Part shown: piece by piece, positions 15,133 through 25,200 of the stretch | Numbering within the stretch: position 1 is the first letter of the stretch | Layout of the letters: each line of letters opens with the position of its first letter | Source of the DNA: Deltaproteobacteria bacterium | GTDB lineage: Bacteria; Myxococcota; Myxococcia; Myxococcales; SZAS-1 | Length of the DNA: 33,267 nucleotides | Assembly (NCBI GenBank): GCA_018266075.1 | Contig: JAFEBB010000080.1 | Span: 1-33,267 of the forward strand | Direction: 5' to 3' | Translations under genes and position numbers: made by a program | Notes under the pieces: generated by a model | Databases searched by the model: none | Seen by the model: the letters and a program-made list of their open reading frames with translations, nothing else | Told to the model about the DNA's origin: nothing

Positions 15133-17856
15133 TCAGCGCAGCGTGAAGCCGGTGGCCAGCACGTGGCCGGCCGTTGACGTACTCGGCACCGGAACCGGGA
15201 CGCCCGCGGCATTCGTGTTGCCGGTGATGTACGTGCCCCACACGAGGTCGGTGGTGGCGGCCTGACCGAGCGCGAAGAGCGCCGTGGCCGGGACGTCGGC
15301 CGCGGTGACCGGCTGGCCCGAGAGGACGCCGGAGCGCGCCGGGCCGCCCGCGATCACGAAGGGCACGTGCCGCGCAGCCTGGGGGCCGTAGAAGGCGGCC
15401 GCGGAGTCGTCGATGTCGGCGCCGTTGCTCGAGGTGACGATGAACGTGGCGTTCGGCGCCGCGTTGTGGACCGCGTCGAGCGCGGCATCGAGCGCGTCGA
15501 GCTCGGCGAGCGCCGGCGCCGAGTGGCGATCGGCGGTGCGGCCCGTCTGGCCCAGCGACACCACCGCCACGGCCTTGTTGTTCGCGGCGATGAAGGTGCC
15601 CAGCTGGCCCGCGGCCTGGTCGTCCGAGGTGGGCAGCACCAGCGACGGATCGATCGATAGGTGCGCCGCCGCCGCGGACGCATTGCCGATGATCGCCGGC
15701 GTGAAGCCCAGCGTCTGCGCGGACTGGATGAGCGAGTCGCTCACGAAGTTGGCGCTGCCGCGCCAGGCGGTGAGCGCGTCGGAGTTCGGCACCTGGCCGG
15801 TGGGCGCGGGCTCGAGCAGCAGGCCGCGGCCGGGGAAGCCCGTCTGGCTCGGGTCGGTCTCGGCCGTGGCCAGCCAGTTGCCGGAGGGGTCGAGGACGGG
15901 CGTGCCGCCCGCGAGCATCTCGAAGCGGTTCTCCGCCGAGGCGCGGTAGCGGTTCCACGCCGCCTCGAAGCTCACGCCCGACGCCGCCAGGGCCGCCAGC
16001 TTCGGCAGGTGCGCGCTGGTGACCGGGTCGGTGAAGGCCTCGTCGTAGCTCACGCCCGCGAGGTCCACGATCACCACCTGGTTGGCCGGCGTGCCCGCGA
16101 GCGAGGCCGCGCCCTGGAAGCCGGCGGCGGTGAGCACGGTGTCGCGCGCGGTGCTCATGTCGCTCGGGTCGGTGAGCGTCTCCGCGGTGTCGCCCTTGAA
16201 GGCCGCGAGGATGGGGCCGCCCTGCGCGCTGGCAATGTCCTGGCCGAGGATCTTCATGGCCGTGGGCGCCACGTCGGCGTGATCCACCGGGTGCTTGAGC
16301 ACCACGCCCTGCTTGAACGCCGGGCCCCACATGATGAGCGGCACGTACAGCTCGTCGTAGCTGAGGCCGCCGTGCCGCCCGAAGGGGAAGGGGTGCTGGT
16401 TCACGTCGAAGGTGCCCACGCCGCCGTCGCTCACCACCGTGCCCAGCGTCCAGCCGTCCTGCGGGAAGACGATGATGTCGGCCTGGTTGGGGCCCTCGAT
16501 GCGGAAGTCGTGCAGCGTGCGCGTGCCCGCGTAGCCGTCCCAGGTGAGGGTGCGGGTGGTGTCCACGCCCTGGATGTTTCCGGACTGGATGAGGTCCACC
16601 AGCTTGTGCGCGACCGACGTCTGCTTGGCATAGCCGAACGCGTTCCCGGCGTCGGGGACCTTGGCGTAGATGAGCGCGTCGCCGTCCTCGTTGAGCATGT
16701 CGTACTGGAGGGGCGTGACCTCGGGCGCGCCGTGGTTGGTCACTTGCTGTGCGAGCTGATCGCCGTCGTTGCCGCTGTAGCCGAGGCGCACCTGCTTGGT
16801 GCTGTCCACCTTGCCGTGGTCGAGGGTGAAGAGGATGTTCACCTGGTTCGCGTACGGCGAGTTCTGGATGGCGGTGAGCAGGTCGCCGATGGCGTCGTCG
16901 TAGTCGTCGACGATGGCGTCGAGCTCGGCGGTGTCCGCGCCGTAGGTGCTGGTGGGGTCGCCGTCGAGGGCGATGAAGGCCCAGACCATCATGAAGCGCG
17001 GGGGCGCCGCGCCGCCCGCCGCCGCCGCCTGCCACACGTTCGCGGCGTCGCGGATGGTGAAGTGCTCGATGCTCTCCGTGCCGCCGTCGGCCGCGTAGAA
17101 GTTGGTCAGGGGCGGGCCGTCGAAGGTGATGTTGCCGCCGTCGCTCACGGCGCTGCGCGGGTAGTTGAACGCGCCCACGAGCAGGTTCTCCGCGGTCGAC
17201 TGGCTGACCTGGAGCCCGAAGATGGAGCTGCCCTTCACGGTGAAGTGCACATCGCTGGCGCCCATCTCGAAGGGTGGCAGCTGGCCGATGTACGTCGTGG
17301 GGCCGAGGCCCGCGTTCTCGACCGTGGAGTAGACCGAGTCGACGTGGTGCGCCGGGCCGCTCGCGGTGTCGTTGAGTGGGTTGAGGTTGTAATAGACGTA
17401 CTCGCCGAGCCCGAGGCCCACGAGGTTGAAGGGCTGGCTCCAGGCCTGCCAGGTCGGGTTCGAGTGGTCGGTGCGCGTGAGCCAGCTGTTGGCGGGCACG
17501 TTGGTGGCTTCGGGCCACTCGCCGGTGATCAAGGTGACGTTGTTGTGGTTGGAGTGCGTGGGCAGGTCCACGCGGGTGTACGCGAGCGTGCCCTCGCTGA
17601 TCATGCGCTTGAGGTTGGGGGCGCGGGCGTCCCAGAGGGCCTTGAGGCCGTGGTCGTCGATGTCGATCTCGATGACGTACTGCGTGCCCGTGGTGCCGCC
17701 GGTCGAGCCGCCGGTGCTGCCGGTGGAGCCCTGGCCGGTGGTGCCCGTGGAGCCGGTGCCGGACGTTCCGGTGCTGCCGCTGCTGGAGCTCGAGTTCTTC
17801 CCTGAGCAGGCAGCGAGTGCAGCAGCGAGCGAGGCGACGACAAGCAAGCGGCGCAT
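15133..17856 (-). CDS. Lipoprotein with two tandem alkaline-phosphatase-fold (nucleotide pyrophosphatase/phosphodiesterase-like) domains
   Basis: The product has 907 residues. The signal peptide ends in the lipobox LAAC (Cys17), then comes a Ser/Thr/Gly linker (about 20-58). Domain 1 (about 60-580) fits the phosphodiesterase branch of the alkaline phosphatase superfamily: 'EIDIDDHGLKALW', 'APNLKRMISEGT', 'LPTHSNHNNVTLITGEWP' with Ser102 at the nucleophile position, 'LFTLDHGKVDS' (metal-binding Asp-His), and 'VPLIMWGP...HADVAPTAMKILG'. Domain 2 (about 590-880) repeats the plan: 'VVIVDLAGVSYDEA', 'LPKLAALAASGVSFEA', 'RASAENRFEMLAG', 'FIVTSSNGADID' and 'VPFVIAGGP...AADVPATALFALG'. It has Ser-Asn where domain 1 has Asp-His. 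No CxPxR sulfatase motif is present. It is likely outer-membrane or surface anchored and cleaves a phosphodiester; the substrate is unknown. The sequence before ATG 17856 reads GGGAG on this strand. Confidence 0.8.
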   Translation of the reverse strand: MRRLLVVASLAAALAACSGKNSSSSSGSTGTSGTGSTGTTGQGSTGSTGGSTGGTTGTQYVIEIDIDDHGLKALWDARAPNLKRMISEGTLAYTRVDLPTHSNHNNVTLITGEWPEATNVPANSWLTRTDHSNPTWQAWSQPFNLVGLGLGEYVYYNLNPLNDTASGPAHHVDSVYSTVENAGLGPTTYIGQLPPFEMGASDVHFTVKGSSIFGLQVSQSTAENLLVGAFNYPRSAVSDGGNITFDGPPLTNFYAADGGTESIEHFTIRDAANVWQAAAAGGAAPPRFMMVWAFIALDGDPTSTYGADTAELDAIVDDYDDAIGDLLTAIQNSPYANQVNILFTLDHGKVDSTKQVRLGYSGNDGDQLAQQVTNHGAPEVTPLQYDMLNEDGDALIYAKVPDAGNAFGYAKQTSVAHKLVDLIQSGNIQGVDTTRTLTWDGYAGTRTLHDFRIEGPNQADIIVFPQDGWTLGTVVSDGGVGTFDVNQHPFPFGRHGGLSYDELYVPLIMWGPAFKQGVVLKHPVDHADVAPTAMKILGQDIASAQGGPILAAFKGDTAETLTDPSDMSTARDTVLTAAGFQGAASLAGTPANQVVIVDLAGVSYDEAFTDPVTSAHLPKLAALAASGVSFEAAWNRYRASAENRFEMLAGGTPVLDPSGNWLATAETDPSQTGFPGRGLLLEPAPTGQVPNSDALTAWRGSANFVSDSLIQSAQTLGFTPAIIGNASAAAAHLSIDPSLVLPTSDDQAAGQLGTFIAANNKAVAVVSLGQTGRTADRHSAPALAELDALDAALDAVHNAAPNATFIVTSSNGADIDDSAAAFYGPQAARHVPFVIAGGPARSGVLSGQPVTAADVPATALFALGQAATTDLVWGTYITGNTNAAGVPVPVPSTSTAGHVLATGFTLR

Positions 17857-17934
17857 GCGAACTCCCGAGGAGACGAAGGCCTGTTCGCTAACACGATTTG
17901 TGCACACGCGGATAGTGACGCGATCGTGGACGTC

Positions 17935-17955
17935 GCTCGTGGCTCGTGGCTCATT
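17935..17955. repeat. Heptanucleotide repeat (GCTCGTG)n
   Basis: GCTCGTG occurs twice in tandem (17935-17948), followed by the partial copy GCTCATT. Read on the minus strand this is a GAGCCAC heptad, related to the GAACCAG heptads about 40 bases further on. It lies between the divergent phosphodiesterase and transaldolase genes. Confidence 0.6.
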
Positions 17956-17976
17956 CGTCTCGAAACCGGCGTTCAC

Positions 17977-18004
17977 GAACCAGGAACGAGGAACCAGGAA
18001 CTGC
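17977..18004. repeat. Heptanucleotide repeat (GAACCAG)4
   Basis: Four consecutive heptads: GAACCAG, GAACGAG, GAACCAG, GAACTGC. It is intergenic, about 85 bases before the transaldolase start. Heptads of the GArCCAs type in inverted orientation to the 17935 block suggest one repeat family. Confidence 0.6.
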
Positions 18005-18087
18005 AGTACCGCTCGCTCGCCTGCCCGGTATAATCCGCGCGCGCCCGAGCGTTGCCCAAGAGGGCACGCCCTCACCGCGAGGAGATC

Positions 18088-19212
18088 ATGGCCAACCCGC
18101 TCGTCGAGATGCAGAAGCTCGGGCAATCGCCCTGGCACGACAACATCCGCCGTCAGCAGCTCACCAGCGGCAAGCTCAAAGGCATGATCGACGCCGGTGA
18201 CATCACCGGCCTCACGTCCAACCCCACCATCTTCGAGCAGGCGATCAAGTCGAAGGACTACGACACCGAGATCGCCGAGCTCGCCAAGGCCGGCAAGACC
18301 TCGCTGCAGATCTTCGACGCCATCGCCATCGAGGACATCCGCGCCGCCGCGGATCTCTTCAAGCCCGTGTTCGATCGCACCCAGGGCAACGACGGCTACG
18401 TCAGCATCGAGGTGGCGCCGCACTTCGCCCGCGACAGCACCGCCACCATCAACGAGGCCAAGCGCCTCTGGGCCGCCGTCGACCGCCCGAACGTGATGGT
18501 GAAGATCCCCGCGACGCTCGAGGGCCTGCCTGCCATCGAGACCTGCCTCGCCGAGGGGCTGAACATCAACGTCACGCTCATCTTCTCGCTCGAGCGCTAC
18601 GACGCGGTGATGAACGCGTACATCAACGGGCTCACCCAGCGCGCCGCCGCGGGCAAGGACGTGAACCGCGCCGCCAGCGTGGCCAGCTTCTTCGTCTCGC
18701 GCGTGGACACCCTGGTGGACCGCCTGCTCGACGAGCGCACCGCCGCCAACGCCGAGGACGTGAAGCGCATGGCGGATCTGCACGGCAAGGCGGCCATCGC
18801 CAACGCCAAGCTGGCGTACCGCAACTTCCAGAAGAAGTTCGGCGGGAGCGCCTTCGCGGAGCTGAAGAAGAAGGGCGCGCGCGTGCAGCGGCCGCTCTGG
18901 GCGAGCACGTCGACCAAGAACCCGAAGTACCAGGACACGTACTACGTCGAGGCGCTGCTGGGCCCGGACAGCGTGGACACCATGCCGCCCGCCACCATCG
19001 ACGCCTATCGCGATCACGGCAAGCCGAGCGTTCAGATCGACAAAGAGCTCAACGCCGCCGACAAGGTGATGCGCGAGCTCGCCGAGCTGGGCATCGAGAT
19101 GAAGGCCGTCACCAAGCAGCTCGAGGACGAGGGCGTGGCCAGCTTCGCCAAGTCCTTCGACAGCATGATCGACGCGGTCGAGGTGCTCCGGAAGAAGGCC
19201 ACGGGCGCGTAG
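18088..19212 (+). CDS. tal: Transaldolase
   Basis: The product has 374 residues, the length of the longer transaldolase subfamily common in actinobacteria, cyanobacteria and myxobacteria. It transfers dihydroxyacetone units between sugar phosphates in the non-oxidative pentose phosphate pathway, in the cytoplasm. Visible motifs are 'GLTSNPTIFEQAI' (43-53, phosphate end of the barrel), 'VSIEVAPHFARD', 'PNVMVKIPAT' with Schiff-base Lys139, 'NVTLIFSLERY', 'ASVASFFVSRVD', and 'LWASTSTKNPKYQDTYYVEALLG'. GAGGAG 3 bases before ATG 18088 supports the start. It has no pathway neighbours here, and a strong terminator follows, so it is probably transcribed alone. Confidence 0.95.
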   Translation: MANPLVEMQKLGQSPWHDNIRRQQLTSGKLKGMIDAGDITGLTSNPTIFEQAIKSKDYDTEIAELAKAGKTSLQIFDAIAIEDIRAAADLFKPVFDRTQGNDGYVSIEVAPHFARDSTATINEAKRLWAAVDRPNVMVKIPATLEGLPAIETCLAEGLNINVTLIFSLERYDAVMNAYINGLTQRAAAGKDVNRAASVASFFVSRVDTLVDRLLDERTAANAEDVKRMADLHGKAAIANAKLAYRNFQKKFGGSAFAELKKKGARVQRPLWASTSTKNPKYQDTYYVEALLGPDSVDTMPPATIDAYRDHGKPSVQIDKELNAADKVMRELAELGIEMKAVTKQLEDEGVASFAKSFDSMIDAVEVLRKKATGA

Positions 19213-22200
19213 CACGCAGGGCGTTCGCAACCCAGCGCAGGACCTTCGCGCAGTCCACGACTCCCCTTCCCCATTCGTAACCGGGAAGGGGTTTCGTCGT
19301 TGCACTCCCGAACCAGCCACGACGAGCCACGGCAGCTGGCCAGGGTTGGCTCGATGCATGCGTATGCGCAGCGCATGCACGGTCCTTCCATTCTGGTGGT
19401 GAACGACGACACCGCGCTGCGCGACCTGGTGGAGCTGGCCTTCAGCATGGCCGGCTTCGAGGTTTGGAAAGCGCGCAACACCGAGCAGGCGCTGGAGCTC
19501 TGCGTGGAGCACCCGCCGGCCGCGGCGCTCCTGGACCTCGCGATGGAGGAGGCCGAGGGCGGCTCGCTGGGGCGCACGCTGCGGCGGCGCTTTGGGCGGT
19601 CGATCGCGCTGGTGGTGGTGGGAACGCCGGCGGAGGTCGAGGCCCTGCCCGAGCTCGACGCCGACGCGTTCGTTCCCAAACCCTTCGACATCGACGAACT
19701 CCTCCGGCTGACCTCGCGGCTCACCTTCGTGGCCCAGCAGCCCGGGCTCTGATTGCAGCGGGCGCGCGCCGCATCCACCTTCCTCGCGTGCGGGGTGGGG
19801 AGGCGGGATGGGGGCGTGGGCGCTGGCCACGTGGGCACTCGTTGCGTCCGGGGCGCCGGGCGCGTGGGAGCAGGTCAGTTCCGGTGAGGTGGAGGTCTGG
19901 GTCCGCCAGACGCCACACAGCGGGGTGCGCGAGGTGCGCGCGAGCAAGGTCATCCACGCCAGCGCCGAGCGCTTGAAGGCGCTCATCTCCGACGAGGAGC
20001 GCGCCCGCCACGGGCCGCACGTGGTGGAGTACCGGAGCGTGGCCGATCCCTCGCCCGGGGTGTGGATTCGCTACGCGCGGGTGAGCGTGCCGCTCATGGA
20101 GGATCGCGACGCGTTCGTGCGCGTCACGCAGGACCGCGACCTCCAGCCCGACGGCACTGGCGAGTACCACCTGAGCTGGGTGCCCTGGGGCGACGACCGG
20201 CCCACGCGCTCGGGCGTGGTGCGGGTGCGCCAGACGCGCGGCTACTGGGACATCCAATCGCTCGGCAACGGCTTCTCGCGCGTGGAATACGACCTCGCGT
20301 GCGATCCCGGCGGGATGATGCCGAGCTTCGTGGTGAACCTGGTGAACAAGCGGCTGGTGCCGGGCGTGCTCTTCGACCTCGAGCGCGACGCATTGAAGCA
20401 GCCGAACCCGCACGCGCGCTGAAGGCGCTTTTCAACGCAAACCCTGAAATGCAAGTCTTCGGGGATGCGTCTGCCGCGAATCGTCATCTTCCTCGGTGCC
20501 ATCGCTTGCACGGGATGCAGCGCCCCAACGTGCCCAGGCGGCGGGCCGCACCCGCCCCAAGGCTCTCCCGCGGATGTGCACCCACTCACCGTCGATGCTG
20601 GCTTCTTCTTGACCGGCCCGTTCGATGCGGGCGCACCGCGCGTTCGCGTGACCGCGGGTGGCGCGGCCTTCGGGCCGGCGTGTCACCAGCTCGATGGCGG
20701 CGGGTACTTCCAATACGCGGATGGCGGCTGGGACTTCACCTACGCCGACGCGGGCTCCTCCGACGGCGACGGCGGCTGCCACATCACCTCTTCGTTCATC
20801 GCGGACATCGCGACCACGATGCCCGGCACGAGCTTTCTGCGCGAGGAGCCGCAGGGCGACGGAAGCGTCGTCGAGGTCTTCGGCTTCACCGATTGGGCGA
20901 AGGTCGATGGCGCAGTCCAGCAGGTGGGCCCCGTGCTCGTCGACGCCGGCCTCGCCGGGCCGATTGATTTCGAAGCCGTGACGACGCACGTCTTTTGCGA
21001 GTGAGTGCAATCCTTCACACTTCCTTCAGAGATCTGAAGTTACGCTGGGGCCCATGAACCTCCGGCCCGCCCTCGCCTTCCTCGCTGCCACCACCCTCGC
21101 CTGCGGCTCCAGCACCAGTGGCTCCAGCGCATCGAGCGGCTCGAGCTCATCGACGTCGACATCGTCCACGACGAGCGCATCGAGCACCTCGACCGGCTCG
21201 ACCACGGCCAGCAGCTCGACGAGCTCCGGCAGCTCGACCGCGTCGGGGAGCGGCAGCGGCACGACGGGCTCGACGTCGGCCAGCAGCGGCTCCGGCTCCA
21301 GCGGCGGAACCACTTCGAGCTGTCCGCTGACCGTCGACACCTCGCCCACGAGCACCGTCACCAACGGCTGCACCCTGCTCTCCCGCGACACCTCCAGCTG
21401 TCAGGCCGCGCGCAGCGCACAAGGCTTGAGCGGCGCGTGGCTCGAGTTCTCGTGCCGGGTGACGCTCACCAAGACGACCGTGAACGGCAAGGATGTGGTG
21501 ACCATCGCCACCGACAGCCAGCCGGACTACGTGAGCAACTACTTCGCGACGTCGAGCCCGTGCTACGCGGCGTTCAGCCCGTCGTTCCCGGACCCGAACC
21601 AGATCTCCGCGCAGTCGCTGAGCATCAACGTGCCGCTCGCGCCGGACACCACGCAGACCGCGATGGGACTCGGGCCCGTGGGCGTGGCGATCAACGGCGT
21701 GGCCATCTTCGACAACCAGGCCGCGCCCGGCGACGACATCTTCCAGGAGTCGGGCTCGTTCGATCAGTGCCAGGGCCACCCCGCGCCCGGCGGCGTGTAC
21801 CACTACCACTCGGAGCCGTACGCCATCAGCTCGGCGGACAGCGAGCTCATCGGCGTGCTCAAGGACGGCTACTTCGTCTACGGCCAGCTCGACGCCGACG
21901 GCTCCACGCCCACCCTCGACGCCGCTGGCGGCCACACCGGAACCACGCCCGACAGCCCGAGCACGCCCGTGTATCACCACCACTTGAACCTGCAGATCTC
22001 GACCAACACGGGCACCGCAGGCGAGCGCGTGGAGTTCATCACCACGGGCACCTACGCGGGGACGCCGGGATGAGCCCGCAACGGCGACCTCCGAGCCCAG
22101 AGGACAGTGCCGAGTTCGAGCGCATTCGCACGTTGATGCAGCGCCGTGAGGCCGTGTTTGTGTTTGGATCGAACCACGCCGGCCGCCACGGCAAGGGCGC

Positions 22201-25200
22201 AGCGAAGGAGGCCGAGGCAAAATACGGCGCGAAGCGCGGCCAGGGCGAAGGCCTTGCAGGTCGCTCGTACGGCGTGCCCACGAAGGACGCCAAGCTCCGG
22301 ACGCTCACGCTCGATGAAGTTCGAGCCCACGTCGAGCGCTTCATGGAGTTCGCGCGCGAGCGGCAAGATCTCGTCTTCGCGGTTACGCGGGTGGGCTGTG
22401 GGCTTGCAGGATTTCGCGACGAGGACATCGCGCCGCTGTTCGCGAACTCACCGCGCAACTGCGAGCTGCCGCGCGAGTGGTTGAAGATGGTCGGGCGCTG
22501 AGGTGGTGCCCGCTCAAGTGTCGTACTCGCCGCTGTCGAACGGCTCGTGGAACGCCATGTAGTTCCCCGGCAGGAGCTCGACCCACCAGGTCTCGTCCGG
22601 ATCGTCGTCGGGTGGCCGCGGGATGAGCCCAAACTCGAGGCCGAAGCGGGCCACGCTGAAGGGCCGCACCTCGATGCGACAGCGCTCGTAGTCACCGAGC
22701 TCCGCGAGGCACGTCTGGATGGTGCGCAGCCGCAGCTCGATGTCGCCGTCTCCTTCCTCGTGGACCCAGGGATCGATGCGCGCGTCGACGAGCCGGCCGT
22801 CCGCGTCGAACTGATAGAGCGCGATAAACTCACGCCGCGGCTGACCGTCGCCCGCCGGCACGAACGGCGTGGTGAGGAAGAATTGCCTGCCCGTCGCCGT
22901 CTGACCCACGAACTCCGCGTGGTAGTCGTCGGGCTCGATGGCGATTTTCACAGGGGGCTGGCTGGGCATGTGCCGGGTGCCGCGTCCGAGTTGCCCCCGC
23001 GGTTGAGCATACCGGGTGGCGCGTCGAAGTCACGACACGGCGCAAGCGCAAATGAACAACGGCGGCTATCCCCCCAGGAGCACCACGGTCGACTCCACGT
23101 GCGCGCCGCTGCCATCCGTTGCGCGGACCGTGAGCGATCGCGCGCCCTGCTGGCCCGGCAGGCTCTCGACGACGAACGGAATCTCGCGCTGCTCGAAGCC
23201 CTGCAGCGGCACGTCGACCATCGCGCCTTCCACACGAGCGCCCGTCGGCAGCACGTACTCGAGGTGCAGGGTGCGCGGCGCGTCGCCCTTGTTGCTCACG
23301 TGGAGCAGGAAGCGGTTCACCACCAGGTCGCCCACGCGCTCGTAGGGCGCGCGCTGCGCTCGCGCGAGCGAGGCGCCGAACGCGCTCCGTCCCGACACCG
23401 CGAGGGTGAGCGCCACCAGCCCTGCAACCATGGCCACCGCATATCCAGCGAGGCGCGGCCGCAGGAAGCGCCGCGGCTTGTGCTCCAACCCCGCCTGCGA
23501 GTCGTAGCGAATGAGCCCGGCCGGCCTGCCAATCTTGAGCATCACCTCGTTGCACGCGTCGACGCAGTGCGCGCAGCCCACGCACTCGAGCTGCAACCCA
23601 TTGCGGATGTCGATTCCGGTGGGACAGACCTGCACGCAGCGCTTGCAATCCACGCAGTCGCCCGCACCCACGGTGCCGCGACGGGCGCGCGGCTCACCCC
23701 GAAGGCCGTCGTAACCCACGATGAGCGTGTCGCGGTCGGCGAGGACAGACTGTAGCCGCCCGTACGGGCAAATCACCACGCAGATCTGCTCCCGGAACCA
23801 TGCAAAATCGAAATAAATGATACCCGTGATTGCCGCCATCCACAGGAACGCGCCCCAGTTCTCGAGCGGGGGCCGGCGCGCCATGCGGAGGACCTGGTCG
23901 AGGCTGGCGAAGTAGGAAATGAAGATGTTGGCAATCAGGAAAGCGCTCAGCACGAAGAGGAAGTGCTTGAGCCCGAACCGTGCGGCGCGACCCGCCGTCC
24001 ACGGCCCGCGCTCACGCGCCACCCGCGCGCCCGGCCGTCCTTCCACGAGCGTCTCGATGCGGCGCGCCACGCCCTCGAGAAAGACCGTCTGCGGGCACGC
24101 GTAGCCGCACCACACCCGGCCCACCAATGCGCTGAGCACGATGAGCGCAAAGCCGATCCCGCTGACGACGAAGAACGCGAGATAGAAGTCGCTCGAGTTG
24201 AAGGCGAGCCCGAAGAAGAAGAAGTGCCGGTGCTCGATATCCACGAAGACCAGCGGCTCGCCGTGGAAGCGAATCCACGGCAGCGCGGCATAGACGAGTA
24301 TCAACACGGGATAGAGCCAGCGCTGCAGCCCGGTGTACCGGCCAGCCGACTCCGCGGGGTGCAGCTTGACGCGCTTCCCGTCGGGCCGGAGCGACTGGCT
24401 CGTCAGCGCGCTCCCCAATTGGCGGACCGGCGCGTTCACGGCGTCGGCGCAACCGTGGCAGCGAGGACCGGCCTGGGCACGTCGACTTCGGCATGCGGCG
24501 CCGCGCTCGGGCTCGCCTCCGCCTTGTCCTCCTGCCCTTCCGGCGCTCGACCGGGAACGTTCGTGTTCCGCAGCGTGAGGACGTACGCGGTGAGCTCCTG
24601 CACCTTCGCGGGGCCGAGCGTCGGCTTCCAGGCAGGCATCCCCTTCATCACCCAGCCATTGGAGATGGTCTTGTAGATGTCCGTGGGCTTGCCACCGTGG
24701 AGCCAATAGTTATCAGTCAAATTCGGCCCAATCTTCCCTTCGCCCTTGGCGCCGTGACAGACCACGCAGGTCGTCGCGAAGGTCGCTGCGCCCTTGGCCG
24801 CCGAGGGCCCCTTGCTCATCGCCAGCAAGCTCTCGTCGCTCACGTCGCCGTCGGACTTGATGCCTTCCTTCTTGGCCTGCTCCGACTGGTAGTGCTCCAG
24901 CGGCAGCTCGCCAAGATGGTAGACGTGAAAGTACTCCCAATATCCAAATGCGAAGACCATGGCGCCGAAGAGTGTCGCCAGCCACCAGCGCGGGAGGACG
25001 TTGTCCTCCTCTTGAATGCCATCGTACTCGGGCGCGGGATTCGGGTTGTCACTCATGACTGGCTCCGGGAGTGGGGTTCTCGTCGTGAAGGAGCGGCAGG
25101 GCGCTCGCGGCGACGTGGGCGCTCGGCCCCCGGCGCCAGGCGCGCACCGCGGCCATCACGAAGACGACGGCAAACAGCGCCATCGACAGAATCGGAAGAA